The position numbers and the translations under genes are program-made. Shown here one piece after another: positions 16,844-25,920 of a stretch of DNA of 64,000 bases. Within the stretch, counting starts at the first letter, position 1. Every line of letters begins with the position of its first letter. The DNA comes from Clostridium manihotivorum (GTDB lineage: Bacteria; Bacillota; Clostridia; Clostridiales; Clostridiaceae): positions 5,225,776 to 5,289,775 of the forward strand of contig NZ_CP025746.1 in the NCBI RefSeq assembly GCF_004015185.1, written 5' to 3'. The notes beneath the pieces are model-generated. The model saw nothing but the letters and a program-made list of their open reading frames with translations. It searched no databases and had not been told where the DNA came from.

Positions 16844-17907
16844 CTACAATCTAACACATAGCCTGTCTATTGTTTGAGTAGGAACCTTATTTATGTTACT
16901 TATAAACTTTTGAATTGCAGTTCTAACTTGTGGCAGAGATTTATAAAAGACATTGTTAATAACAGATGCCTTTAGCCATCCCCATAACCCCTCTATAAGA
17001 TTCATTTCTGGACTATACGGTGGTAAAAACATCAATTCAAGCCTATCTTTAACTCTATTAAGAAATGGCTGAATCAGCTTTGCATGATGAATCTTAGCAT
17101 TGTCTAATACCACAACAATTTTTCCTTTTGGATACTGCTTAAGTACGTTTTCTAAAAAGTCATTAAATATCTTAGCGTCATATCTTTCATGTTCCTCGCA
17201 ATATACGTTACCAGTCTCGTAATCCAATATTCCCATAAGTTTAACACCTGCATTTTTACCGAACGTAGGAATTTTCCTTTGTTGTCCTCTTATAAACCAG
17301 CTCTTTTGAATTGCTTGATAATCTCTAATCATTGATTCATCTTCAAATAAGATGGTATCAACTAAGCCATTGAGGCATTTTTTTTAAAGCTTTAAAGTCA
17401 CTTTTAAAAATTTCTTGCTTTTTCTTTATCAGCTTTCGCTAAGACGTAAGTAGGTCTAGTATAACTTAAATTTAATCTATGAAGTACATATGCTATTCCT
17501 CTATGTGACATATTTATATTAAATTCTTTAATAACCCATTGCCTCACTAATTCAATAGTCCAATTCATTTTAGATTCGAAGCCTACATCTTCTGGAGTTT
17601 TTGTAGTTATAGTTTCTACAATGAGCTTCTCTTGAAGTGAATTGATTTTCTTTTGCGCTCCGCCGCCGTGGCCAATATTTAATCCATCTATTCCTTTTGA
17701 TTTATAATTTTTTATATATGTAGAAACAGTATGTTCTTCTAGATTCTCCATTTCAGCTATTTTTCTATTTGTAAATCCATCAAAATGCTTAAGTAAAACA
17801 GAATATCTTTTATATAACCTTGTGTTTTTAGTCTTTTTTAAAGCTGATTTTAACTCGTTTATATCATCTTCATGCCCAGCAATCTTATTAAGAATCAAAA
17901 TATCCAT
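16844..17907 (-). pseudogene. IS630-family transposase, frameshifted
   Basis: The N-terminal part (17907-17404) carries helix-turn-helix segments (FDGFTNRKIAEMENLEEHT) and the linker typical of IS630/Tc1. The C-terminal part (17332-16844) carries VVVLDNAKIHHAK and FLPPYSPEMNLIEGLWGWLK with the last Asp and Glu of the DDE triad. The first Asp (FEDES) lies between the two frames. Two extra bases, one in a T run and one in an eight-A run near 17375-17405, separate the halves. The joined protein would have about 353 residues, the normal size. Inactive unless frameshifting rescues it, which two opposed shifts 30 bases apart make unlikely. Confidence 0.88.
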
Positions 17908-17993
17908 ATTTAAAACCTCGCTATAATTTTTATTTTATATTCTAGTTTGGATATTTTAGTTATCTTATATTAATGGATGTTCTTACCTAAATA

Positions 17994-19064
17994 TCATATC
18001 GAAATTTTCATCTTGCAACATATATATGAAGTTAAACCTAAAACTATAAGATACATTACTATAATTGGAGCATATAAAATCGAATAAGAAATTACAACCT
18101 TCCTTGCATGTTCTACTATATCTTCCTTATTGCTATACATAACAGGTTCAGCTTCACCTTCTGTATAGTCCATGGCCCATATACTCCAGTTGTAACTTCT
18201 TTCCTTGGAGGTAAAATATAGCTTCCAGCCTGCTTCTCTGTTGATCTCATAATACTCACTTGAAACTCTCTTTTTAAAATCCACAACATACTTTCTATTA
18301 GTTTTGCCTTCATTAAGAAAATAAAATCTATTTCCATTTTTACTTACCTTAAATAACTTCAAGCCTTTCTTGCTCATTTCTTTTAACCACAGCTCTAGCT
18401 TATCTGGAGAATAAAATCCTCCTAGCTTAACTTTAACCACTACCTTAGGTATTTTTCCAAGATATATCTCATCCTCTATATTTTTATCACCGATAAAGCT
18501 AACTTCTGGTTCCAAGTCCTCTAACTGAAGCATTCTTTTATTTGAAGAGTTTATTTTAATAAGACTATAGAGAGAAAATATCCATACAACTATATATATT
18601 AAATAAATCGATAGTTGGACTACTCCTAAGGAAAGTTGCATGGGTAATCCAAAAAGTATTATAAAAATTAATCCAGGCATAGCTCCCAAAAATAATAGTA
18701 ACGTCAAAGCTAACAGTATTATCCTTGCATATCTAACTAACCTATCATTCCTCTCAATTATGCTATTTCTGCTTGGCATTATTTCAATATTTTCCGGTTC
18801 ATTAACCAACAAGCTCCACCTTTTAAAGCTAGTAATAACTTCCAATTTGTCTTTAATCAAACTCTTAGAGATACCTATGTTCTCATTTCTCTCATAGCTA
18901 AACCTATAGATCAACTTTTTCTTATCAGCTTTAATAAAATAAAAACTTCTATTTTTAAAGTTAATATGATCCAACTTATATCCACTCAAGCTCATATCAG
19001 TGAGCCACTGTTCAGTGTTTTTGATGTCATAACTCCACAGCGGTCTTAATGCTCTTTTATACAT
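17994..19064 (-). CDS. Tandem DUF2812 membrane protein
   Basis: A 356-residue protein with two DUF2812 units: about residues 5-105 (TEQWLTDMSLSGYKLDHI, FYFIKADKKKLIYRF) and about 205-300 (LELWLKEMSKKGLKLFKV, FYFLNEGKTNRKYVVDF, AGWKLYF). Two membrane spans (about 110-165) lie between the units and one or two near the C-terminus (about 325-350). ATG 19064, 5 bases after GGGAG, overlaps the end of the PadR gene by 8 bases, so the pair is translationally coupled. DUF2812 function is unknown; the constant link to PadR regulators suggests that the regulator controls it. Confidence 0.8.
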   Translation of the reverse strand: MYKRALRPLWSYDIKNTEQWLTDMSLSGYKLDHINFKNRSFYFIKADKKKLIYRFSYERNENIGISKSLIKDKLEVITSFKRWSLLVNEPENIEIMPSRNSIIERNDRLVRYARIILLALTLLLFLGAMPGLIFIILFGLPMQLSLGVVQLSIYLIYIVVWIFSLYSLIKINSSNKRMLQLEDLEPEVSFIGDKNIEDEIYLGKIPKVVVKVKLGGFYSPDKLELWLKEMSKKGLKLFKVSKNGNRFYFLNEGKTNRKYVVDFKKRVSSEYYEINREAGWKLYFTSKERSYNWSIWAMDYTEGEAEPVMYSNKEDIVEHARKVVISYSILYAPIIVMYLIVLGLTSYICCKMKISI

Positions 19065-19389
19065 CAAATCTCCCACCTAGCCTTTTTGCATTATTATTCA
19101 ATTCTTCTAATCCTTTAATCTCTAATACTATAAGTATCTTACCTAAATCAGTGATTTCATATATAGTCTTTCTTTCTTCGTTTGAGTAAACAACAACTAT
19201 TCCATCCTTCTCCATCTTACTTAAGGTACCGTAAACTGTTCCAGAGCCTAAAACTATTCTTTTGTCTGTCAGCATTTCTACCTCTTTAATTATTCCATAG
19301 CCATGCTTAGGTTCATATAAAGATAACAATATATAGAATGCTGTTTCTGTCATAGGTAAATATTTATTTATAACTTTCTCTTTATCCAT
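19057..19389 (-). CDS. PadR-family transcriptional regulator
   Basis: A 110-residue winged-helix repressor: MTETAFYILLSLYEPKHGYG, then LGSGTVYGTLSKMEKDGIV (recognition helix and wing) and a C-terminal helix for dimerisation. It heads a two-gene operon with the tandem DUF2812 gene. The site before ATG 19389 is AAGGAGACAAATGG-like. A 20-bp near-perfect palindrome at 19527-19578 lies about 140 bases upstream and could be its operator. It is a diverged paralogue of the PadR protein at 4287. Confidence 0.9.
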   Translation of the reverse strand: MDKEKVINKYLPMTETAFYILLSLYEPKHGYGIIKEVEMLTDKRIVLGSGTVYGTLSKMEKDGIVVVYSNEERKTIYEITDLGKILIVLEIKGLEELNNNAKRLGGRFDV

Positions 19390-19526
19390 TTGTCTCCTTA
19401 AAAGGTTAAGCTGTATCTATATTTTTATAGACATACTATTTCAAAGTGAAATCATTGAAAGTTAAGCTTTGTAGGTTCGTCCAAGGCGTTATTTTGAGTC
19501 TAAGGATTGAAATAGTACAGCTTCAA

Positions 19527-19578
19527 CTATGTCACGGTGTGATATATCATAATCATACTATATCACGCCATGACATAG
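19527..19578. promoter_or_regulatory. Long palindrome, possible PadR operator
   Basis: CTATGTCACGGTGTGATATA (19527-19546) is inverted at 19559-19578 with 18 of 20 bases matching and a 12-base centre. The arms contain ATGTCA/TGACAT, which resembles the ATGT...ACAT form known for PadR sites. It lies between the divergent padR-like gene and pcp. An RNA hairpin or a piece of the neighbouring family A element are the alternatives. Confidence 0.45.
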
Positions 19579-19650
19579 CCATCAAGAAATTAATTCCATT
19601 TATAGTTATTTATTGATTCTTTGCACAACCCATTAAGACATCAGATTAAT

Positions 19651-19690
19651 GACCACTTAATTTCAACACAGTACTTTAACAGAGTCATTA
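19651..19690. repeat. Right arm of a family A element
   Basis: GACCACTTAATTTCAACACAGTACTTTAACAGAGTC is nearly identical to the right arm at 13961-13995. The preceding GATTCTTTGCACAACCCATTAAGACATC also matches its interior. No clear left arm was found. Confidence 0.55.
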
Positions 19691-19867
19691 ATTAACACAA
19701 TTGTTTATAATCAGATACTTTAATTCCTAGATACAAATAAAACCTTAGCTGAATTTGTAAGTCTTTTCTATCGATATCCTTTTCAGCAAATATTGGTATG
19801 AAATCCACCTAAAAAATGCTATTATAAAATTAATTTAACATTATAAAAGATTTAGGAGGTTTTGAAT

Positions 19868-20509
19868 TTGAAGGTTTTAATAACTGGTTTTGCTCCCTTT
19901 GGAGGAGAAGCTATAAACCCCTCTTTTGAAGCAGTAAAAGGGTTGGAAGATATTATTGCAGGTGCTGAAATAACTAAACTTGAAATACCTACAGTGTTTC
20001 ATGAATCAATAAAACTTTTAGATGATGCTATCGAAAGTAATAAACCAGATGTGGTTATTTGTGTTGGACAAGCCGGTGGTAGATTTGACATAACAGTGGA
20101 AAGAGTTGCAATCAACGTAGATGATGCAAGAATTGCTGACAATAAAGGTAATCAGCCTATAGATGAGCCTATATTTAAGGATGGTGCTTCTGCCTATTTT
20201 TCTAATCTCCCTATTAAAGCAATGGTGGAGGAAATAAAGCTTTCAGGCATACCAGCTTCAGTTTCAAATTCTGCTGGAACCTTTGTGTGTAACCACTTAA
20301 TGTATGGTTTGCTTTATCTTATAGACAAAAAATATCCTAAGGTAAAAGGAACCTTTATCCATGTGCCTTTTTTACCTCAACAAGTAATAAATAAATATAA
20401 CGCTCCATCCATGGATCTGACTTTAATAACAAAAGCTCTTAGCTTAGCTATCAAAGGAGCCGTTGGAAATGATAAAGATATAAAAACTGCTATGGGAACC
20501 ATATGTTAG
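19868..20509 (+). CDS. pcp: Pyrrolidone-carboxylate peptidase (pyroglutamyl peptidase I)
   Basis: A 213-residue cysteine peptidase of family C15 that removes N-terminal pyroglutamate from peptides in the cytoplasm. The N-terminal VLITGFAPFGGEAINPS, the catalytic Glu in ITVERVAIN, Cys in SNSAGTFVCNHLMYG and His in GTFIHVPFLPQQ are all present, and the length is normal. TTG 19868 is 7 bases after AGGAGGT; the TTG at 19862 is too close to it. Monocistronic. Confidence 0.95.
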   Translation: MKVLITGFAPFGGEAINPSFEAVKGLEDIIAGAEITKLEIPTVFHESIKLLDDAIESNKPDVVICVGQAGGRFDITVERVAINVDDARIADNKGNQPIDEPIFKDGASAYFSNLPIKAMVEEIKLSGIPASVSNSAGTFVCNHLMYGLLYLIDKKYPKVKGTFIHVPFLPQQVINKYNAPSMDLTLITKALSLAIKGAVGNDKDIKTAMGTIC

Positions 20510-20526
20510 AGTAAATCTATATATGT

Positions 20527-20620
20527 GTCCAACTTAAACTATTAATTTATACATGCCGCAAAATCCCCAGAAGCCTGGATTTACGGAAAAGTATAAATTA
20601 AGTATCTATATAGGAACTCT
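20527..20620. repeat. Palindromic repeat, family B
   Basis: TCCAACTTAAACTATTAATTTATAC on the left is inverted as GTATAAATTAAG on the right; the centre ATCCCCAGAAGCCTGGATTT is a nested hairpin. It matches copies at 22469, 30576, 38289 and 59118. Confidence 0.65.
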
Positions 20621-20723
20621 TTAACATATGAATTTTTGAAATTCTTAATTATACTAAACCCTATCAATTAATAAAGCTATATTTAAACATTTTTCATTAA
20701 CATCATATTAATTATATCTTAGC

Positions 20724-20760
20724 AAAAAGACTCCTCTTAACATCACAAGAGGAGTCTTTT
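20724..20760. terminator. Hairpin terminator between convergent genes
   Basis: AAAAAGACTCCTCTT pairs with AAGAGGAGTCTTTT around an 8-base loop, with A and T runs on each side. It can serve pcp (+) and the HAD gene (-). Confidence 0.88.
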
Positions 20761-20817
20761 AAATCTATTAAATACCACATTATTAAACCAATGACTTTGT
20801 GCTTAAGCGTTGTACAG

Positions 20818-21609
20818 CTATATAAGTGAATATTCCTTCATGGCATTATATATGCCATCTTCAAGCATATCAGTGGTTACATAGTCTGATACCTGCTTTA
20901 ATGCTTCAACTCCATTGCCCATAGCAATTCCTAAATTAACTGTCTTTAACATTTCCACATCATTGTATCCGTCTCCAAAAGCTAAGGTATCTTCAATCTT
21001 AATATTCAAATATTTTACTAAACACTCTATAGCATGAGACTTTCCCCACTCTACAAAGGATACATCTGCCGACATATGTGGACCATGCGTATTAAATACA
21101 AGCTTATCTCTAAAATACTCCTGGCAAGCTTTTATATTATCTTCTTTCGAATAAAATATATCTAGAGTGTTTACTTTTATATCTTCTGCCTTCCATTGCT
21201 CATTTATATAGTTTTGTTCTCTAAATTGAGCATTAAACTCTTCTATTCTATGCCTATCCATATTGTAGCCATAGCCTTCATTAACTCCACTGAAGCAGCA
21301 GCTTATATCTAGTTCATCAAAGGCCTTTATAAGATATCTTATAGTATCAGCTTCTATCAATCTATGGTAAATAGGTTGACCTTTAAATGCTATATGAGTA
21401 CCATTTCCTGCTATATACCCATCAAAGGATTGCTCTTCAAATTGTTCTTTAATAAATCTAATAGGCCTTCCGCTACATATAAAAGCTAGATTGCCTTTAT
21501 CTCTAAATTCCTTCAGCGCAAAGCTTGTGCTTTCTGGAACAATCAACTCTTTACCATTGAACCTTGCTAGAGTGCCATCTATATCAAAAAAAGCAGCTTT
21601 TTTTCCCAT
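20818..21609 (-). CDS. Cof-type HAD-IIB phosphatase
   Basis: A 263-residue HAD-superfamily hydrolase with C2B cap. Motif I is FFDIDGTLARF (residues 7-17), motif II is AFICSGR, the Lys lies near SFVEWGKSHA and motif IV is FGDGYNDVEML. Members dephosphorylate sugar phosphates or flavin precursors; substrate not assignable. The stop is 44 bases after the terminator that it shares with pcp. ATG 21609 has AGAGGTAG upstream. It is followed closely upstream by the ChbG-like gene (22-base gap), so the two are probably one operon. Confidence 0.88.
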   Translation of the reverse strand: MGKKAAFFDIDGTLARFNGKELIVPESTSFALKEFRDKGNLAFICSGRPIRFIKEQFEEQSFDGYIAGNGTHIAFKGQPIYHRLIEADTIRYLIKAFDELDISCCFSGVNEGYGYNMDRHRIEEFNAQFREQNYINEQWKAEDIKVNTLDIFYSKEDNIKACQEYFRDKLVFNTHGPHMSADVSFVEWGKSHAIECLVKYLNIKIEDTLAFGDGYNDVEMLKTVNLGIAMGNGVEALKQVSDYVTTDMLEDGIYNAMKEYSLI

Positions 21610-21631
21610 TTCTACCTCTCAATTTATAAGA

Positions 21632-22366
21632 TTATATATCTGTAAAGTCAATAAGCTTTATATTATTTCGTTCTATATATTTTATCAAACTCTCACTCTT
21701 TAACACTGCTAGTTCATTTGCTCTTTGTATGTTGTAACTACTCAAAGTAAGTAAGTCTTTATCTACATAAGCAGGGTGTGTCATCAATTCCATCTCTGTA
21801 AGATATTTATTTTTATCCAATATACTTATCAGTTCTTCTTCATTTGCACTGTTATCATAAAAGCTACTATTGAAATTATGAGAATGTATTACTCCCATTG
21901 AATCCATATATTTTTCTGCTTCTTCTGTAAGTCCTCTCATAGGAACCCCAAGCTCTTTCGCAAGTTCCACCGCTATAGCTAAACCTTTTTTAGTAGCTCC
22001 ATGATGAAAATCTATATGAGTTGGCTTAAAGCCTGTGCTCAAGAACTTATCAATTTGTGCTTTATATTCTTTTCTTATTTCTTCTTCATCACCGTTTTCT
22101 ATTCTATCGAAATCTTTTTCAAAATCGCCCTTTTCACCTACTATGGTCTTTAAACCTTTACTTATTGGTGTTCCAGCAGTTAAAACTAAATGCAATCCCA
22201 CCTTCAACCACTTATGTTCTCTCATAAGTTGTACACCATGTTCAAAGCCTGGACCATTTACCAGCATAGAGGTAGATGTGACAATTCCCTCTCTAAAAGC
22301 TTCTAAAACTCCCAAATTTACTCCTCTAGTGAAGCCAAAATCATCTGCATTTACTACTAGTTTCAT
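21632..22366 (-). CDS. ChbG/HpnK (YdjC) family carbohydrate deacetylase
   Basis: A 244-residue protein with the YdjC signature LVVNADDFGFTRGVNLG (metal ligands Asp8/Asp9), HIDFHHGA (His pair) and MTHPAYVD. Characterised members deacetylate chitobiose or related N-acetyl sugars (ChbG) or act in lipid-linked sugar deacetylation (HpnK). No signal peptide is seen, so it acts in the cytoplasm. It heads a short operon with the Cof-type phosphatase. Exact substrate not known. Confidence 0.88.
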   Translation of the reverse strand: MKLVVNADDFGFTRGVNLGVLEAFREGIVTSTSMLVNGPGFEHGVQLMREHKWLKVGLHLVLTAGTPISKGLKTIVGEKGDFEKDFDRIENGDEEEIRKEYKAQIDKFLSTGFKPTHIDFHHGATKKGLAIAVELAKELGVPMRGLTEEAEKYMDSMGVIHSHNFNSSFYDNSANEEELISILDKNKYLTEMELMTHPAYVDKDLLTLSSYNIQRANELAVLKSESLIKYIERNNIKLIDFTDI

Positions 22367-22468
22367 CCCAAAAACCCCTTTAACATATTAATTTGCCTAT
22401 AGAAGTATACAAGTTAACCTAGACTAAAGTTATAATTAACTTATACACTTCTCCAATATAGAATTCCT

Positions 22469-22560
22469 AATCCAACTATTAATTTATACCTGGCTGATGA
22501 TCCTCAGAAACCTCAATTTTCAAACAAGTATAAATTAAGTTTTCGTAAAGGTTCCCTATA
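22469..22560. repeat. Palindromic repeat, family B
   Basis: TCCAACTATTAATTTATACC, centre TCCTCAGAAACCTCAATTTT, then GTATAAATTAAGTTTTCGTAAAGGTTCCCTATA. Same orientation as the copy at 20527. It lies in the leader region of the ChbG operon (start 22366). Confidence 0.65.
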
Positions 22561-22648
22561 GAAGCATCTATTTATAAGTATAATATTACAATATATTCCA
22601 TTCAATATAATTTAGCAAATTATTTTAATTTTCAGTCTTTATTTAAAA

Positions 22649-22736
22649 ATGTACCACTTCGATTTGAAAACTTTTTCCCAAACTCTTCTGTTTCCTTATA
22701 GAAGAATTTAAAATTTTACTACGAAGTGGTACATAT
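22649..22736. repeat. Palindromic repeat, family C
   Basis: AATGTACCACTTCG at the left is the inverse of CGAAGTGGTACAT at the right (13 bp). The interior is AT-rich. The element ends 4 bases before the stop codon of the PHP gene (22741), like the copies at 705 and 39601, and may serve as its terminator. Confidence 0.7.
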
Positions 22737-22740
22737 ATAC

Positions 22741-23445
22741 TTAATTATAGGATGATATATTTTGAAGCTTTGAAAGAAATATTTTTATCTCTTCTTCAGT
22801 TAGAGATACTTGCCCTATGTCTCCATGCCTTGTATCTATTCTTTTATCCGTATGGAAGTCTGAGCCCGCTGTATAAAACCAGCCTTTTTCCTTAGCTATC
22901 TTCTTATATTTTTCCGTATCTTCTTCTGTGTTTCTAGAGTAAATCGCTTCTATTCCATCAAAATCTAGCTTTAGTATATCCTCTATTATCTCCTGACGTA
23001 CTTTTACAGGATGAGCTAGTACTACACATCCTCCAAAATATCTTAAAATATCAATTCCGGTCTTAGTATCAACCCTATCCTTTACACTGTCCTTACCTAT
23101 GTTTATATGCGAGCCCATAAGTAATTTTAGCGCTTCTATCTGATGCTTTTTTACATGCCTTAGTGCTTTTTGAAATAGAACATTCCTATAAGCCTCATTA
23201 TCAAAATAGCTTAAAACATGAACTTTTCTGCCTTTGTATCTTGTTGATAACTCTACTCCAGCTAAAACCTTAACCCCAAGAATCTCACCGATTTTCTGTG
23301 CTTCTTCGATACTTTCTGTAGAATTATGATCAGTTATAGCAATTATGTCTAAGCCTTTTTCTTTTGCCATAATTACAAGTTCGTAGGGTTTACAATCTCC
23401 ATCAGACGCAATACTATGCATATGGAAGTCACCTTTAGTATACAT
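22741..23445 (-). CDS. PHP-domain phosphoesterase
   Basis: A 234-residue metal-dependent phosphoesterase of the PHP superfamily. Ligand motifs are GDFHMHSIASDG (His-x-His, Asp), AITDHNS, VELSTR (Glu), HPVK and AGSDFHTD. Proteins of this type include 3',5'-nucleoside bisphosphate phosphatases and histidinol phosphatase-like enzymes; the short size and lone position suggest the former group. ATG 23445 follows GAGGAAGAG. Substrate is inferred only from the family. Confidence 0.88.
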   Translation of the reverse strand: MYTKGDFHMHSIASDGDCKPYELVIMAKEKGLDIIAITDHNSTESIEEAQKIGEILGVKVLAGVELSTRYKGRKVHVLSYFDNEAYRNVLFQKALRHVKKHQIEALKLLMGSHINIGKDSVKDRVDTKTGIDILRYFGGCVVLAHPVKVRQEIIEDILKLDFDGIEAIYSRNTEEDTEKYKKIAKEKGWFYTAGSDFHTDKRIDTRHGDIGQVSLTEEEIKIFLSKLQNISSYN

Positions 23446-23757
23446 TTCTCTCTTCCTCGTAAATTAATCCTTCTATATAATATCCAACTACTTATTATTA
23501 GTTACCAATAAAAATCCCTATAAGTACTACTTTTCTTCCTAATATCAATAATTTTAAACATTAAGATTTATTGATAATTGAAGTACTAAGGATGTACCAC
23601 TATTTAGTACAATGTGAATGATTTTACATGGTAGACAAAGCCTTTGACATAGGGTTATATTGGATTATATAATTATTTAATAATAAATATTAAGGGTATA
23701 CTAATTCTATTAAAAATTAAGAAGTTATATATTTATAGTTGAATTTATGGAGGAAAT
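23446..23757. other. Intergenic stretch
   Basis: Divergent spacer between the PHP gene and the membrane protein gene. A GATGTACCACTATTTAGTAC word at 23590-23609 resembles one end of family C. No other signal was defined. Confidence 0.3.
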
Positions 23758-24285
23758 ATGAGAGATTATTCTAGCAGGCTTACATCAATAGCCATTATAA
23801 CCGCATTACTAATAGTAGGTGGAGGTTTTATATATACCGCTAGTTATATACTAGGCAGTTCTCCGATATTTGAAATTGCATTAATTTCTTTATATTTTAG
23901 TACACTTTTATATTTACTACTTGTAAGATGTCCCCATATCGGTACCACCAGTGTGATTTCTTTAGTACTTGGAGTAATTTTATCAGTTTTCAATACTGAC
24001 TTACTGCTTATCATAACCGTCACTGGGATAATATTTGACATAGTAAATTATATTATATTCAGGGGCTATGGACCTGGAATAATGCTTATAATAACTGTTG
24101 CCTTTTATCCTTTACTGACTGTAATAGTTGCATTTTTATTATCTAAGTCAGCAGCTCACTTCATAAATAGTAATTCACTAATTTTTTCTATAGGTGCCTT
24201 TGCAATTGGAATATTAGGTGGATTTTTGGGATCTTACTTAGATAGTAAGTATATCCATGTAGATAAACTAGAGAAAGTTATATAA
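23758..24285 (+). CDS. Integral membrane protein, paralogue 1
   Basis: A 175-residue protein with about six hydrophobic spans and no large soluble domain, beginning MRDYSSRLTSIAIITALLIV and ending LGSYLDSKYIHVDKLEKVI. The compact six-span form and the GGFLGSYLDSKY end recall substrate-binding (S) components of ECF vitamin transporters, but no ligand motif is recognised, so this is only a suggestion. ATG 23758 follows TGGAGGAAAT. A paralogue with the same plan lies 250 bases downstream; each has its own spacer, and a terminator stands between them. Confidence 0.7.
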   Translation: MRDYSSRLTSIAIITALLIVGGGFIYTASYILGSSPIFEIALISLYFSTLLYLLLVRCPHIGTTSVISLVLGVILSVFNTDLLLIITVTGIIFDIVNYIIFRGYGPGIMLIITVAFYPLLTVIVAFLLSKSAAHFINSNSLIFSIGAFAIGILGGFLGSYLDSKYIHVDKLEKVI

Positions 24286-24298
24286 ATAGGATTTTAAT

Positions 24299-24345
24299 AA
24301 CCACAGATAGCGTACAGTGCTTTGCGTTATCTGTGGTTTTCTTTA
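24299..24345 (+). terminator. Rho-independent terminator between the paralogues
   Basis: AACCACAGATAGCG pairs with CGTTATCTGTGGTT, followed by TTCTTT. It separates the two membrane protein genes into different transcripts. Confidence 0.85.
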
Positions 24346-24538
24346 TTCATACATAAATATAATTATAAGTCTACAATAAATATGTAAAACTTACATACGA
24401 AGTTTATTCTTAAAATGACATCCAAAATTATCTTTATCTATATATACCATAATAAAAACTTTGACATAATAGCTACCTTCCTATATGATATAATACATAA
24501 TACTATTAAATAATAATTATTATCATTTAGGAGAAAAC

Positions 24539-25081
24539 ATGAGGAATTATGCCGCTAGACTTACATTAATTGCAGTAACGGTAGCATTATTAATAGTAGG
24601 TGGAGGTTTCATATATGCCACTAGCTATTTACTAGGTAACTCTCAAGTATTAAAAATAATACTTATGTCACTTTATTTTACTATACTTCTATATCTGCTT
24701 CTATTGAGATCACCAAAGCTTGGTACTTTAAGCATGCTGTCCGTTGTGCTTGGTGTGATTTTATCAATTTTTAGCCCTATTATGACTTTAGCCATAGTAT
24801 TTACAGGGATATTATCAGACCTATTAAGCTACTTAATTTTTAAAGGGTACGGTTCCGGAAAGAAATTAATTGTAAGTGTAGCTTTTTATCCTTTATTCTC
24901 TGTAATAACTTCTCTGTTCTTTGTTTCTAGATTTACAGCCAAACTACCAAGTAATAAACTATCTATACTTTATCTAGCCGGTGGAATTGGGGCTTTTATA
25001 TTAGGAATTATTGGTGGTTACTTAGGACAATATATAGATAAAAAATATATTCACGTTAGTAAACTTGAAGATGTAATATAA
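24539..25081 (+). CDS. Integral membrane protein, paralogue 2
   Basis: A 180-residue protein matching paralogue 1 along its whole length (ARLT, ALLIVGGGFIYA, LYLLL, LGVILSIF, VAFYPL, GGYLGQYIDKKYIHVSKLE). It has six spans. ATG 24539 follows TAGGAGAAAAC. The upstream spacer (24346-24538) is AT-rich with a possible TATGATATAATAC -10 region at 24483-24495. Duplication with separate promoters suggests different expression or ligand. Function unknown; ECF S-component-like at best. Confidence 0.7.
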   Translation: MRNYAARLTLIAVTVALLIVGGGFIYATSYLLGNSQVLKIILMSLYFTILLYLLLLRSPKLGTLSMLSVVLGVILSIFSPIMTLAIVFTGILSDLLSYLIFKGYGSGKKLIVSVAFYPLFSVITSLFFVSRFTAKLPSNKLSILYLAGGIGAFILGIIGGYLGQYIDKKYIHVSKLEDVI

Positions 25082-25112
25082 TAATAAATAATTTTTCTTA
25101 AGTGCTTTTAAA

Positions 25113-25160
25113 TGGGGCTGTTGCATTAGTTGTCAAAAAAACTTGATGCTCAGCCCTAAT
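25113..25160. terminator. Hairpin terminator downstream of paralogue 2
   Basis: GGGGCTG and CAGCCCT form the base of an imperfect hairpin whose arms also include TGCATTAG and GATGCT, followed by AATTTTTTA. It lies between convergent genes and probably ends the plus-strand transcript. Confidence 0.5.
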
Positions 25161-25163
25161 TTT

Positions 25164-25880
25164 TTAGGAGTTTATATTAGCTATCTCAGCAATCCTTTGG
25201 TTTGGATTATCAGTAAATACTCCTCCATGATAGCATATTACTGTTTGTATATCATATTTAGAAAGCTTCTTTAAGGACTCTGTAGCCTGCTTCATGTCAA
25301 AGGTAAACACAGGGTTAGGTCCAGTAAGCTTTCCATCAAAAACATTCAATGCATCACCAGTTACTAAGGTTTTATATTTCTTTAAGTAAAGACAAGTGTG
25401 CCCTGGCGTATGTCCTGGAGTATATATAACCTCTATTCCTCCACAATAAGGAAGCACTTCCCAATCTTCTATGGTCCTATCAACCTTAACTTTTAATTTT
25501 TTAAGCTTTTCTATAGTGTCATTTCTTTCAACCTCTGACATAGAGTTAAGACGTTCTGGAGTCATTTTGATTGGCATTTTTGTTCCCTCGATATATGGCT
25601 TTTCACCATCATGGGATAAAACTTCTACCTTAGTTTTAACCTTATTAACAATACTAGCTAAGCCACCAATATGATCTATGTCATGATGGGTTATGATTAT
25701 CTTATTAATTTTGTCAATAGATACACCAGCCTTAGCTATTTCCTCAGAAATATTTTCAAACTGTCCAGGCAAACCTGTATCTATCAGTATCACATCATTT
25801 TCATCAAAAATAAGTGTAGGATGCATTTGATGTTCTTTGTTTCCTAGTTCAAGTACACTTAAACCTTCAGATATCTTCAT
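25164..25880 (-). CDS. Metallo-beta-lactamase-fold hydrolase
   Basis: A 238-residue MBL-fold protein. The metal motif reads ITHHDIDHIGG, followed by TPGHTPGH, VTGDALN and CYHGG, so the ligand set is largely complete, but the usual third His of HxHxDH is Asp (HHDIDH), as in a common subgroup of this fold. ATG 25880 is 8 bases after AAGGAGG; a longer frame to 25916 runs through the ribosome site. Family members hydrolyse lactones, thioesters or phosphodiesters; the substrate is not assignable. Monocistronic. Confidence 0.87.
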   Translation of the reverse strand: MKISEGLSVLELGNKEHQMHPTLIFDENDVILIDTGLPGQFENISEEIAKAGVSIDKINKIIITHHDIDHIGGLASIVNKVKTKVEVLSHDGEKPYIEGTKMPIKMTPERLNSMSEVERNDTIEKLKKLKVKVDRTIEDWEVLPYCGGIEVIYTPGHTPGHTCLYLKKYKTLVTGDALNVFDGKLTGPNPVFTFDMKQATESLKKLSKYDIQTVICYHGGVFTDNPNQRIAEIANINS

Positions 25881-25920
25881 TCTATATTCCTCCTTGTATA
25901 TATGTGTTAAGTACATATAT

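Noticed and set aside
17332..17404. Programmed frameshifting in the IS630 transposase
   Set aside because: Two separate frame changes about 30 bases apart are needed; known programmed sites in IS elements use one. Decay is more likely.
25113..25160. Left end of another IS1182 copy (GGGGCTGTTGCA...)
   Set aside because: The first 12 bases match the IS1182 end, but no transposase or second end is present and the sequence folds into a hairpin with CAGCCCT, so I listed it as a terminator.
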